Position numbers and translations under genes: made by a program | The notes under the pieces: model-generated | What the model saw: only the letters and a program-made list of their open reading frames with translations | Told to the model about the DNA's origin: nothing | Database searches by the model: none | DNA from: Hafnia alvei | GTDB lineage: Bacteria > Pseudomonadota > Gammaproteobacteria > Enterobacterales > Enterobacteriaceae | NCBI RefSeq assembly: GCF_034424155.1 | Contig: NZ_CP139992.1 | Coordinates: forward strand, 1,938,012 to 2,002,011 | Reading direction: 5' to 3' | DNA length: 64,000 nucleotides | Shown: in pieces, positions 6,813 through 15,661 of the stretch | How positions within the stretch are numbered: the first letter of the stretch is position 1 | Layout: each line of letters opens with the position of its first letter

Positions 6813-9377
6813 ATGAATAATAAAATAACTGCCAGCATTGTTATTCTTGGTGTCGGTTTTGGCTGCGCATTAACTCCGCTGATGGCGTCTTCTATTCCGC
6901 TTCCCGCTGGCTTTGAAGACATTTTTAATGCCAAACAAAGCGGCGTACTTGATATTATTTATGCAGATTCATCCATTGGTTCTATTGGCGTGGAGTTCGA
7001 CCAAAACGATGTTTTGTTGATGTCACCTCAGGTGATTGTTGATCAAATAACCGCCGTGGATATGCCCGCGCTCAGCGTGTCCGCCGCTGAGCTGCTCAAA
7101 AAACTTTCTGTTCCGTTACGCCGAGTGAATAAGCAAGGTTTTTCACAGGATGAAATTGTCGCAACGGTTAATGAATCGGATGCGTCAGTGCATCTGATAT
7201 TTCCCGCCTCGTTGTTTAAAGCGGGCGATAAGGCCTATGACAAAACCTATATTCCACACCGCAGTCTTGCCGGCTTTGTTCATAGTCATAATCTGAACTA
7301 TCTCTCTGATACCTATGGCGATAGTTTAAGTTTATCTTCCAACGATACCTTAAACCTTACCGGTAATAGCTATGTGAAAGGCGCCTGGAGTTATTCCAAA
7401 GAAATTGATTTTAATTTGGATGAATTAGCGCTGTATCTTGAGCATGAAAATACCCGTTTTAAAGCTGGGCGTCAGCGGTTAAGCGATAATTTGGTGTCCA
7501 GTACGCCTTCGGTCACCTACAGTTTTTTTAATCCCGTTAGCTTCGACGGTATTTCGCTGGGGTATATGACGGATAACTATTTAAACCCTGGTGACGGTGC
7601 GGCCTCGCCGGTGACCGTCTATTTGCCGCAGGCCGGTACGGTTGAGGTCTATCGCAACGGGCGTTTAATCGACCTACAGCAGTTTCCCGCCGGTTTGCAG
7701 CATTTAAAGACAGAAGGATGGCCATCCGGCGGTTATGACGTTTTGCTGGTTTCTAAGCTAGTGAACGGCAGCCGTGAAGAGAAAATACAGCCTTTTCTCA
7801 AACGTAATGGCTCGTTTCGGTCCGGCGATTTGGAGTATGTGGTTCAGCTCGGGCGCTATGACGATCATCAGGGGCAATTTTCGTCGAATCGCTACTCTTG
7901 CCGACATTGTGACAAAGACGACAACGATCCCAATCAAAACGGTAGTCCGAGCCACTTTGCCGGAGTATCTCTGGGATATACCACCAATTCTGTGATGTCT
8001 TTAGGCAGTGGATTCCTCCTTGATAACGAGGATGGTTATGCCAATGCTAGCCTAGATTTGCCGGTTAATAGCTGGTTTGCCGAACGTCTTTATGCCGATG
8101 GCGTTATGGGCGTGGATGGCAGCACGGGCTATCAGGTTGGGCTAATGAAAAACCTGTATGCCTTAAGCATGAACTTGAGCTATCGCGATAACCGATTTAA
8201 AGGTGATGAGCAGGATTATCACCGCTATGGTTTGGTTCCTGCTTACGATTTTGAATATCTCCAGTTTGGTGCGAATACCTTTCTACCTTGGAATATTGGT
8301 CTAGGTGTTAACTTCGGCTTGAATACGCTGTATCAAGACTACGGACGGCAAAATAAAACCGAATTTGAAAGCTGGGATGTGAATTTAAATCGCGACTTTA
8401 CGCTGTCGGATTACCTTAATTTACGCGTCGATCTGGGCTATCACCGGGGTATTAATGAGCTGGTTAACCGTTACTCTCATAACAGCACCACGGAAGATAA
8501 AGTTTTTGCTCAGTTTACTCTCGGCATGCGTGAGCGCAGCTATAACCATTACCAGTCGCTTTATTTGCGCTCACGAATGAGCGATGAGGGCAGCAAACAA
8601 AATATCTACAGCGCCGATTATTCACTTAATTTAGACAACCCAGATTTCGATCGTGGGGGGAAATATACGGTCAACGCCAGCGTCAATCATGGGCCAAACA
8701 GCGAGAATAATAGCGGTGCAGGTATCGTTATGGATAACGATTATGGCTATACCTCGGTTGGCGTATCTAAATCATTTGGTAATAACAGCTATAGCCAACA
8801 ATATCTTTCTCAACGCAGCGGGTTCGCTATTGGTGAGGGTGAGTTCGGATATGGCAAGGTCGACAATACCGCCGCGCTGATTGTAGATGCTAGCTCATTG
8901 CCTGAAGATCAATATTTTGAAGTGCGTAACCGGAGTAATGAGCCAGTTGTGGTTGAGGGCGGTAAAAAAACCACGCTCACGATTCAGCCATACCAAAAAA
9001 TATCGCCAAAGGCTGAACAGGTTTATACCACCGACACTAACGCATTCTATAACCTTTCGACTCAATCATCTTCAACCTGGGCCATGCCGGGGCAGGTCTA
9101 TCACGTCAAAGTGAACGCCACGAAAAATCAGACGGTCACCGGACGCTTATATCTCGACGGTGTGCCGTTAGCCAATGCTCGCGTGGTAGGTGGCAATGCC
9201 ATGACCGATGCTGAAGGCTTATTTGTGGGTGACTTCACGTTAGATACCGACAGCCAGCTAGATAAGTTGAAGGTGAGTAAAGAGGGGCAAAATTATATGT
9301 GCCCGCTAAATAGTTCAAACGTCAAAATGACTCAAGGCATTATGCAAATACGTGAGGTTAATTGTGAAACTGAGTAA
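6813..9377 (+). CDS. Outer-membrane usher, CS1/alpha type
   Basis: An 854-residue outer-membrane protein with a signal peptide ending near residue 25 (LTPLMASS). The length and the beta-barrel-like pattern of alternating residues fit the TcfC/CooC/EcpC usher group, which secretes chaperone-bound pilins and assembles the fibre. A plug-like region with VTVYLPQAGTVEVYRNGRLI (about 265-285) is typical of ushers. The C-terminal part, from about 770, resembles the soluble beta domains, ending with cysteines in YMCPLNSS and VNCETE. The 3' end overlaps the chaperone gene by 14 bases. Confidence 0.85.
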   Translation: MNNKITASIVILGVGFGCALTPLMASSIPLPAGFEDIFNAKQSGVLDIIYADSSIGSIGVEFDQNDVLLMSPQVIVDQITAVDMPALSVSAAELLKKLSVPLRRVNKQGFSQDEIVATVNESDASVHLIFPASLFKAGDKAYDKTYIPHRSLAGFVHSHNLNYLSDTYGDSLSLSSNDTLNLTGNSYVKGAWSYSKEIDFNLDELALYLEHENTRFKAGRQRLSDNLVSSTPSVTYSFFNPVSFDGISLGYMTDNYLNPGDGAASPVTVYLPQAGTVEVYRNGRLIDLQQFPAGLQHLKTEGWPSGGYDVLLVSKLVNGSREEKIQPFLKRNGSFRSGDLEYVVQLGRYDDHQGQFSSNRYSCRHCDKDDNDPNQNGSPSHFAGVSLGYTTNSVMSLGSGFLLDNEDGYANASLDLPVNSWFAERLYADGVMGVDGSTGYQVGLMKNLYALSMNLSYRDNRFKGDEQDYHRYGLVPAYDFEYLQFGANTFLPWNIGLGVNFGLNTLYQDYGRQNKTEFESWDVNLNRDFTLSDYLNLRVDLGYHRGINELVNRYSHNSTTEDKVFAQFTLGMRERSYNHYQSLYLRSRMSDEGSKQNIYSADYSLNLDNPDFDRGGKYTVNASVNHGPNSENNSGAGIVMDNDYGYTSVGVSKSFGNNSYSQQYLSQRSGFAIGEGEFGYGKVDNTAALIVDASSLPEDQYFEVRNRSNEPVVVEGGKKTTLTIQPYQKISPKAEQVYTTDTNAFYNLSTQSSSTWAMPGQVYHVKVNATKNQTVTGRLYLDGVPLANARVVGGNAMTDAEGLFVGDFTLDTDSQLDKLKVSKEGQNYMCPLNSSNVKMTQGIMQIREVNCETE

Positions 9378-10077
9378 ATTGGCAATTCTGCCAGTGGGTA
9401 TGGCTATGCTAATGACTGCGGGACTGTCGCAGGCCATTGAAGTTTTTCCTATCGTGAAAGAAATTAAACAAGAAACGCCGCGTGATAATTTTATTACCGT
9501 TAAATCAATGTATCGCGCGGTGGATAGCGTAGACGTTAATAAGTCAGAAAATAAGAGCTACGAATTTGTTACGCTGGAGCTATTCCATATTACTAATCCA
9601 GGCGACACCAAGGAAAATAAGGTGAAAGAACTCGGTGCTCAGGATCCGACGTTAGTTTTTTCACCCACCAAACTGATTATTCCCTTTGGCGAAGAACGCA
9701 AAGTGAGAATTATGCCGCTGAAGCCGGTTGAACGTGAAACCGTATATCGTCTGCGTATTCGGCCAAGTTATCCAGAGCAAGAAATGGATAAAGGCAAGGT
9801 GCGCTTCGCCATCGGCTATGACGTTTTGCTGCGTTATTTACCCGAAGGTAAGCGAAATCAGGGGCTGGCAGTGACCTGTAGCAGTAATCAGTGGACGTTG
9901 ACGGCAACCGGTAACGTGCGTAGCGAAATGCGTGATTTAGTAATCGATGGGCGTAAGGACAAAACCATATTCAATGTGTACCCAGAGCATTCGCGTACGT
10001 TGGCGGTGCACAACAACTTGGCATTTAACATGGATGGCAAACTTTATACTTATGAAAAGTGCCAGCTTAAGGAGTAA
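9364..10077 (+). CDS. Periplasmic pilin chaperone, CS1/alpha type
   Basis: About 237 residues with a signal peptide (core LPVGMAMLMTAGLSQA) and a two-domain immunoglobulin-like chaperone fold. FSPTKLIIPFGEERKVRI is the chaperone-type strand, and RLRIRPSYPE follows it. The GTG at 9364 is chosen because GAGG at 9354-9357 stands 6 bases upstream; an upstream in-frame GTG at 9352 has no such site. Length matches the CooB-type chaperones, about 238 residues. It escorts pilins to the usher encoded just upstream. Confidence 0.82.
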   Translation: MKLSKLAILPVGMAMLMTAGLSQAIEVFPIVKEIKQETPRDNFITVKSMYRAVDSVDVNKSENKSYEFVTLELFHITNPGDTKENKVKELGAQDPTLVFSPTKLIIPFGEERKVRIMPLKPVERETVYRLRIRPSYPEQEMDKGKVRFAIGYDVLLRYLPEGKRNQGLAVTCSSNQWTLTATGNVRSEMRDLVIDGRKDKTIFNVYPEHSRTLAVHNNLAFNMDGKLYTYEKCQLKE

Positions 10078-10080
10078 TTC

Positions 10081-10974
10081 ATGAAATCTCCGGTGTTATT
10101 TGCTGCGTTGCTGCTACAGGTAAGCAGCGTGATGGCGGGTGCTTGGGTGATTCAGCCCCAGCCGAATGGCGCTATTCGTATGCTCCATGAGGGGATCAGC
10201 GATGCGAGCGGAGCAGATACGCTCACGATGCGTCAGCCTGCGAATAAATCGCTGACTTTACTGGTTTCTCCCGCAGGCGGCGGACGCTGCGAGGGAGGCG
10301 ATCTAGTGCTCGGTTCGCTCCGTTTCCCATTGCAGCTTTTTATGCAGGAACGTGCCGTCGTATGTGGCGATCTGGTGCAGTTTTCAGCTCAGCCGAATGA
10401 AACGCGGGTAGGGGTGCGGGCAGTAAATCGCAGCGTTAAAGGGGAGCGCTCATTCAGCGAGTTTGGTGCGTTTCCACGCGTTCAGGTAGGTAACGTTAGC
10501 TTTAACGTTGAGGGCGATAGCAGTGGTGAAAATTACCCTATCTATCTGGATCTCACCGCATTACAAACCGACGCGGTCACGATTCAGGCCTCTTTTGATA
10601 AGCCAGCACTATCGATGGGGTTAGTGGGCGAACTCAACGACGCGACGGCTAATGCACGCTTAAAGATAGCGAAAACGTTGCAGTCGGGCGATGAAGCATT
10701 GCCTTATCTTCTGACGTTCGAGTCTACCCAGCAGCATGATAATCACTACCAGCTGCGAGCGTCGAAAGGAGCCCTGTCGATCCCGTATCGAATAAGTATT
10801 GACGGCAAAGAGATAGCGCCTGGTTTTCAATATCGAGGAACGATCCCAAGCGGCACAGCAACGGTGGATTGGGTGGATATCCAATTTGCCCTGAGCGGTA
10901 AATCGACCCGTGGATTGGCCGCGGGAACACGGCTGATCGACACATTGACGGCTGTTATTACGCCAAATAGTTAA
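10081..10974 (+). CDS. Probable tip or minor subunit of the CS1-type fimbria
   Basis: A 297-residue secreted protein with signal peptide (FAALLLQVSSVMAG). The C-terminal end, GTRLIDTLTAVITP, has the GxxxDTLT pattern of the pilin domain in CooD/CfaE-type tip proteins. The N-terminal two-thirds has two cysteines (in GGRCEGGDL and AVVCGDLV) that could form a disulfide. It is shorter than classical tip adhesins (about 360 residues). Position after the chaperone and the C-terminal pattern support a tip or minor subunit. A second chaperone is a weaker alternative. Confidence 0.6.
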   Translation: MKSPVLFAALLLQVSSVMAGAWVIQPQPNGAIRMLHEGISDASGADTLTMRQPANKSLTLLVSPAGGGRCEGGDLVLGSLRFPLQLFMQERAVVCGDLVQFSAQPNETRVGVRAVNRSVKGERSFSEFGAFPRVQVGNVSFNVEGDSSGENYPIYLDLTALQTDAVTIQASFDKPALSMGLVGELNDATANARLKIAKTLQSGDEALPYLLTFESTQQHDNHYQLRASKGALSIPYRISIDGKEIAPGFQYRGTIPSGTATVDWVDIQFALSGKSTRGLAAGTRLIDTLTAVITPNS

Positions 10975-10986
10975 AGGAAAAGCGAC

Positions 10987-11499
10987 ATGAAATATTATTT
11001 AGCGCTCAGCCTCGCGGCAATGTCATTGATGACGGTAAGTAGCTCACAGGCTGCGATCTCGGTGAGAACCAGCATCGATGTACAGGCTGAAATTAGCACC
11101 AGCGTGCGGGTTTATGTGGCCGGAAACGATGTCACCAATGGTTCGATTAGTCTGAAGCTCAACGATAAAAATGGCTATATGTACGGTGTTACGCCCGCCT
11201 TTAATTTTGTGGGAAATGCCAGCGCGGTCTCTCTTTCATTGAATACGCCTGCGGGGAATCTGCTGATGGGGGATAACGGCGATACCATGCAGATAAATCC
11301 TGCGTGGATCCGCGTGAATGGCGGGGAGGTTTCAGCGTCATATCCGCTGAATAATCAGGTTGTTTATCCTACGGTTCAGGATATTCCCGATCCTTCTCAG
11401 GGTGTAAAAGTGCAGTTTACCTCGGCTAAACGCAGTGAAACTTATCCACTCGGCACCTACAGCGGAACGTACGAAGTTATTGTGACGCCATCCGTGTAA
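10987..11499 (+). CDS. Pilin-like minor subunit, CS1-type fimbria
   Basis: A 170-residue precursor with signal peptide ending SSSQA near residue 22 and a mature beta-rich part starting AISVRTSIDVQAEIS. It ends YPLGTYSGTYEVIVTPSV, matching the C-terminal strand of the other pilins. An AAAGGAAAAG ribosome binding site precedes the ATG. This is the third short pilin-type gene of the operon. It may be a second structural subunit or a fibre-terminating subunit. Confidence 0.72.
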   Translation: MKYYLALSLAAMSLMTVSSSQAAISVRTSIDVQAEISTSVRVYVAGNDVTNGSISLKLNDKNGYMYGVTPAFNFVGNASAVSLSLNTPAGNLLMGDNGDTMQINPAWIRVNGGEVSASYPLNNQVVYPTVQDIPDPSQGVKVQFTSAKRSETYPLGTYSGTYEVIVTPSV

Positions 11500-11502
11500 T
11501 CC

Positions 11503-11539
11503 TATTAGGGCATTTAAGCGTGATTAAATGCCCCTAATA
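11503..11539 (+). terminator. Inverted repeat after the fimbrial operon
   Basis: TATTAGGGCATTTA (11503-11516) pairs with TAAATGCCCCTAATA (11525-11539) with one bulged base and an 8-base loop. It lies 4 bases after the last pilin stop. There is no strong U-run, so it may terminate weakly or protect the mRNA 3' end, separating the structural genes from the LuxR-type regulator. Confidence 0.6.
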
Positions 11540-11644
11540 CCGGTAGTTAGATATTTATTATTGAATAGTAAAAGCGATAATACTCATTCGATCAAGGAGT
11601 TGATTGGAGGTGGATATTGCTTTTATTTTATCGGGGCTTAATGA

Positions 11645-12280
11645 GTGATAAACATCTTTTTTGATGATAAGAATGAATATTATAAATTTGGGCTGTTAGG
11701 GCTATTGCATGAGATTATAGAGCTCCATACCGATCAAAAAACACATCTCTTGGGATTACGGCAAAACTTATCGCGGGCGGATATTATTATTCGCGCTTAT
11801 CCCGCAGGAGCAGAAACTTTATGTCACCCAGAGCTGATAGAACGTAAACCAGGGAGCTTATTGGTCGGAATTTATGAAGGGGATATACAGACGTTAAACT
11901 CATCATTAATGCCGTACTGCTTTGATAATGCAATTTTTATTCATCGAACAGAGCCGATAAAACGCTTGGTGAACCGAATTCTGTTTGCATGGATGCGTGC
12001 AAAAGTGAAAATTGATGGAAAAGCGGGCTGTCGGAAAGGGTGCCGTGACTGCAAATCGGTGGAGCTTTCGCTGCAAGAAATAAAGATCATTAGCTATATC
12101 TCTCATGGCTTCACTATTGCACGTATTGCGAATATTTTAGGGCTCAGCGTTAAAACTGTAAGTGCGCATAAACGCCGTGTAATGCGGAAGTTTAATATTA
12201 AAAACAACGTAGAATTAATTACGCTATGCAAAGTGACGCTGCAAATAACCAATCAGTCTAAAGTGTGTTTTATTCCTTAG
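11645..12280 (+). CDS. LuxR-type transcriptional regulator of the fimbrial locus
   Basis: A 211-residue protein with a C-terminal LuxR/FixJ helix-turn-helix: LSLQEIKIISYISHG then IARILGLSVKTVSAHKRRVM-like residues (about 140-185). A cysteine cluster CRKGCRDC precedes it at about 128-135. The N-terminal half is not a receiver domain I can identify. The start is a GTG at 11645; the ATG at 11641 is in another frame and stops at once. Position beside the fimbrial genes suggests it controls them, as EcpR does for the E. coli common pilus. That role is inference. Confidence 0.78.
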   Translation: MINIFFDDKNEYYKFGLLGLLHEIIELHTDQKTHLLGLRQNLSRADIIIRAYPAGAETLCHPELIERKPGSLLVGIYEGDIQTLNSSLMPYCFDNAIFIHRTEPIKRLVNRILFAWMRAKVKIDGKAGCRKGCRDCKSVELSLQEIKIISYISHGFTIARIANILGLSVKTVSAHKRRVMRKFNIKNNVELITLCKVTLQITNQSKVCFIP

Positions 12281-12302
12281 TGCTCAGATAATGATATTAG
12301 GT

Positions 12303-12326
12303 CCCTTCCCCTAATTGGGGGAAGGG
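12303..12326. terminator. Bidirectional terminator-like hairpin
   Basis: CCCTTCCCC (12303-12311) pairs with GGGGAAGGG (12318-12326) around a short loop. It lies between the convergent ends of the LuxR-type gene and the phosphatase gene, so it can serve both. U-runs are weak on either side. Confidence 0.6.
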
Positions 12327-12342
12327 TTCCAGTTGATTATAA

Positions 12343-13677
12343 TTATTGACACTCCACCAGTTCGTTTTGTTTCGCCAGACGCGTGAAGGTATCTAGCGGA
12401 CAATATCCTTCCGCGGTTTGATCGTCACATCCCGGTATTTTTAGCGCAACGCTGCCCGCGGGCTTATCCAGAGTGAGTGGGGTTTGATTACGCAACTGTG
12501 CCAGCGTTTGATACATCATCTGCACGCTCACGTATTTTTTCCCTGCATTATCTGACCAACGTTCAAAAACTAAGGCACCGCCTGGAGGGGTGTTATCCGG
12601 CTGGCCGGGTAGCGTCCACGACATACCGAGCATGCCTGCGATATTGGCGATATTGGTATCATGCCCCGCAAGAAACAGGATCTTATTATCCGCTGATAAC
12701 TCGGGCAAATCGCGCGCGCTAGTCTGTGAGTTGATTGCGCTGACGATGGTTTGCAATAGCGGTGTGCCGTTATGTTTGGCGACGTAAGACGTGCGCGACA
12801 TCAAATCAAATTGCGCATTGTGTAGCGACAGCAAGGTGATCCAGTCTTGCTCCGAATGGATTTTTCCCCAAGCGGCATTTGGCATGCCCTGCGCATGTTC
12901 AAGCAGGAAAATTTCGGCCAGCGTTGATGACAAACCTACGGCCCCATCAAGTGCCACTTTATTGCCATCGTCTTTGATGGAGAGTTTGCTTGGCATAGCT
13001 TGTGCGAAATCGCAGGTTTGGTCTGCGCTATGTTGCTGGCAGTACGTTGACTTTGGAAAGTTCAGCACGCTGCTCATCAGCGCCAGTGCAGGGCGGTAGT
13101 GCTGGTTTAGCTGAGCGATGGGCATACCGGCCTGTTGCTCGACGGCCTGCTGTACCTGCGTTTTCTCCATGGTACAGACACCGGCTTTCACCGGATGAAA
13201 TAGCGGATCGGCCTGCTTAAGGTCTTGCTGATGATGAATACTCAGATGGCACTCAGGTGCGAGCCCCGCCAAAAACGCCTCGCCTGTTTTCCGAGTGCGC
13301 TGATCGACGTCTGCCCAAACATAGACATCATTCGCCGTTGGGCAACGATCTTTAGACAAGATCCCCAACTGCTGAAACTTCTGCCGATAGAATCCACCCA
13401 TCAGGCTCACCAAGTGCTCGCCCCTCGGTGTGATATACCCCAGATTGACCGGCCACTCAGGCCATGCATTAGGCGTAACGTCACGCATGGTTTGCGTCAT
13501 TTTGGTCGGTGCTCGAACGCCATGGCGGCTAAGAATAACGACCTTTTCAAGCTGATATCCGGAAGGTTCGGTTTCGCTGGCGTAGCTTGCCGTGGTTAGC
13601 ATGCTGGCAGCGATGAAAGCCAGAGGCATACGCTTTAGCAACCGAGTCGGACTGTGTGCAAACAGAGAAATTGTCAT
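12343..13677 (-). CDS. appA: Periplasmic histidine acid phosphatase / phytase
   Basis: A 444-residue precursor with a Sec signal peptide (cleavage near residue 33, SYASE). The catalytic motif RHGVRAP has the nucleophile His at residue 52, and the proton-donor motif HDTN lies in the C-terminal part (FLAGHDTNIANIAGM). Several cysteines fit the disulfide-bonded AppA fold. The sequence is very close by recall to the Hafnia phytase, which releases phosphate from phytate; AppA and glucose-1-phosphatase (Agp) share this fold. The ATG has AGAGG 7 bases upstream on the minus strand. It is a single gene divergent from eutS. Confidence 0.9.
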   Translation of the reverse strand: MTISLFAHSPTRLLKRMPLAFIAASMLTTASYASETEPSGYQLEKVVILSRHGVRAPTKMTQTMRDVTPNAWPEWPVNLGYITPRGEHLVSLMGGFYRQKFQQLGILSKDRCPTANDVYVWADVDQRTRKTGEAFLAGLAPECHLSIHHQQDLKQADPLFHPVKAGVCTMEKTQVQQAVEQQAGMPIAQLNQHYRPALALMSSVLNFPKSTYCQQHSADQTCDFAQAMPSKLSIKDDGNKVALDGAVGLSSTLAEIFLLEHAQGMPNAAWGKIHSEQDWITLLSLHNAQFDLMSRTSYVAKHNGTPLLQTIVSAINSQTSARDLPELSADNKILFLAGHDTNIANIAGMLGMSWTLPGQPDNTPPGGALVFERWSDNAGKKYVSVQMMYQTLAQLRNQTPLTLDKPAGSVALKIPGCDDQTAEGYCPLDTFTRLAKQNELVECQ

Positions 13678-14072
13678 TTATCGCCTCTTGATTTTCGAAT
13701 TGTCATATCCGTGATTGCGGCGTGAAAACACGTATGTAGGAAGCCGATTCTGAGCATAGGCCGCATGCGAATCACTATACGCCAGAAGCGAAAGCGGGCG
13801 GAGTGTCTGCGCCAATTTTACGCGTGACGGTGAGGGAATATTTAACTCTGCATCAAAATCCTCTGGCTAAAAACTCTCCGGCTGTGACCCACTTCAACCT
13901 TTCTGTTTGTGTGCCGATTTTTGTTATTCCCTTTTCTTTATTGCTGCGAGGATGACCTCAGATGAGTGGGCGCTGCCGTTAGGTTAGTCACCATAAGATG
14001 ATTTCAATCACTTTATAGGGCTGAACGTAACCGTTGTAGCAGCGGGGATTGAGCTGAAAAACAGGGGACACA
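13678..14072. promoter_or_regulatory. Divergent appA-eutS promoter region
   Basis: This 395-base gap must hold the promoters of appA (leftward) and of the eut operon (rightward). A short CRP-like half site, CTGTGACCCACTTCAAC, is present near 13882-13898, but the second half is poor. The eutS ribosome binding site is AGGGGA just before 14073. EutR and CRP are the known activators of eut in enterics; no EutR site can be pointed to with confidence. No gene is seen. Confidence 0.4.
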
Positions 14073-14408
14073 ATGGAAAAGGAACGGATTATTCAAGAGT
14101 TTGTTCCCGGTAAGCAGGTGACTCTGGCTCATATCATCGCGCATCCCGGTGAGGATTTAGCCAAAAAGATAGGCGTTCCCGGTGCAGAAGCCATCGGCAT
14201 TATGACGTTAACGCCGGGGGAAACCGCGATGATTGCCGGTGATTTGGCAACCAAAGCGGCGAACGTGCAAATCGGGTTTCTCGACCGCTTTACCGGTGCG
14301 TTAGTGGTTTATGGTTCGGTCGGTGCGGTGGAAGAGTCACTACAACAAACGGTCACGGGGCTGGGCAATTTGCTCAACTATGCCGTGTGTTCGTTAACGC
14401 GGAGCTAA
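14073..14408 (+). CDS. eutS: EutS, microcompartment shell protein
   Basis: A 111-residue single-domain BMC shell protein of the circularly permuted EutS/PduU type, recognised by the N-terminal [20 protein letters not shown]. It forms hexamers in the shell of the ethanolamine microcompartment, which confines acetaldehyde. It opens the eut operon, as in Salmonella and E. coli. eutP starts two bases after its stop codon. Confidence 0.95.
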   Translation: MEKERIIQEFVPGKQVTLAHIIAHPGEDLAKKIGVPGAEAIGIMTLTPGETAMIAGDLATKAANVQIGFLDRFTGALVVYGSVGAVEESLQQTVTGLGNLLNYAVCSLTRS

Positions 14409-14410
14409 CG

Positions 14411-14872
14411 ATGACGCGCGCTATTTTTGTGGGCGCGGTCGGCGCCGGGAAAACAACCTTATTTAATGCGCTACAGGGTGATTACTCGCTGGCCAGAAAA
14501 ACGCAGGCCATTGAGTTTAATAACGAGGGCGATATTGATACCCCCGGAGAATATTTTAGTCACCCACGTCTCTATCACGCGTTAATCAATACGTTAGTTG
14601 AGTGCGAATTGCTGATTTATGTTCACGCGGCCAACGATCCTGAATGTCGTATTCCAACAGGATTACTGGATATTTATCCGCGCTTACAGCGCATTGCCGT
14701 GATCAGCAAAGCCGATTTGCCCGACGCAGATGTGGCAGGCGTAAAACAGATGCTGGCAGAGGCCGGATTCAAGCCTCCGATGTTCGTGGTGAACAGCCAC
14801 TCGAGCGACAGCCTAGACGAATTTAAGGCATTTTTGACCGCCCAATACGGTCAGGACAAAAGGGTTAAGTGA
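14411..14872 (+). CDS. eutP: EutP, acetate kinase/GTPase-like protein
   Basis: A 153-residue protein with a P-loop GAVGAGKTT at residues 8-16 and the switch-like GDIDTPGEY. ATG 14411 is chosen because the product then starts MTRAIFVGAVG, like known EutP; an upstream in-frame ATG at 14387 lies inside eutS. EutP was first described as a GTPase-like protein and later shown in Salmonella to have acetate kinase activity; this is family knowledge. Its stop codon overlaps the eutQ ATG by one base. Confidence 0.92.
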   Translation: MTRAIFVGAVGAGKTTLFNALQGDYSLARKTQAIEFNNEGDIDTPGEYFSHPRLYHALINTLVECELLIYVHAANDPECRIPTGLLDIYPRLQRIAVISKADLPDADVAGVKQMLAEAGFKPPMFVVNSHSSDSLDEFKAFLTAQYGQDKRVK

Positions 14873-15624
14873 TGAAAAAACTGATCACGGCGAATGACAT
14901 TCGCACCGCGCAGGTTCAAGGCCAAAAGAGCATCAACATCGTTTTAGCCGACTACATCGTGACGCCAGAGGCGCGCGTGGTTGCCGAGCAGCTTGGGGTT
15001 GAAATCATCGAGCAATTAACGGCGGCACCGTCAACGCCCACATCTGCTGCAAACACGGTCACGGATGTTCAAACTGCTGTGCCGCAAGAGGGCAGCTCGG
15101 TCGCAGAGCGCCAGCGTATTCGTGAACACATCTTAGCCCAGTTGCCAGAGGGCAGCGTGACAGAAACACTGCTCGCGCAGCTTATCGAAAAGGTACAGCA
15201 AGAACAGCGCGCGCAGAAGCAGCCAGCGGCTGCATCAAATAGCAGCGCCCAGCCGAGCTTTCGCTCAGTGACGGGTAAAGGTGGGGTCAAGGTCGTGGAT
15301 GGATCTTCCGTAACCTTTGGCCGCTTTGACGGGGCGAAAGAGCATCAGGTCGGGCTGACGGATCTGATCACCGCGCAGGACGGCAGCAGTATGGCCGCGG
15401 GATTCATGCAGTGGGAAAACGGTTTTTTCCCTTGGACGCTGAACTACGACGAAGTTGACATGATTTTGGAAGGTGAACTGCATATCCGTCACCAAGGTGA
15501 AACGCTGGTAGGCAAAGCGGGCGACGTGATGTTTATCCCGCGCGGTTCGAGCATCGAATTTGGTACCACCAGCTATGTGCGTTTTCTTTACGTGGCTTGG
15601 CCCGCTAATTGGCAGGAATGCTAA
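14872..15624 (+). CDS. eutQ: EutQ, cupin-fold acetate kinase-like protein
   Basis: A 250-residue protein beginning MKKLITANDIRTAQ, the usual EutQ start; the GTG at 14869 would add only one residue. A variable linker rich in Ala, Gln and Thr (about 50-130) leads to a C-terminal cupin domain (about 135-245) with MILEGELHIRHQGE and GDVMFIPRGSSIEF. EutQ is reported to have acetate kinase activity and to aid shell assembly. The linker makes it slightly longer than the E. coli and Salmonella proteins (about 230). Confidence 0.93.
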   Translation: MKKLITANDIRTAQVQGQKSINIVLADYIVTPEARVVAEQLGVEIIEQLTAAPSTPTSAANTVTDVQTAVPQEGSSVAERQRIREHILAQLPEGSVTETLLAQLIEKVQQEQRAQKQPAAASNSSAQPSFRSVTGKGGVKVVDGSSVTFGRFDGAKEHQVGLTDLITAQDGSSMAAGFMQWENGFFPWTLNYDEVDMILEGELHIRHQGETLVGKAGDVMFIPRGSSIEFGTTSYVRFLYVAWPANWQEC

Positions 15625-15661
15625 GAGCCTACTGGGATAGGCCCTAAGCAGGGGGACGATT

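Noticed and set aside
14387-14410. Earlier start for eutP
   Set aside because: It lies in eutS and gives an N-terminus not seen in the family; ATG 14411 gives the standard start.
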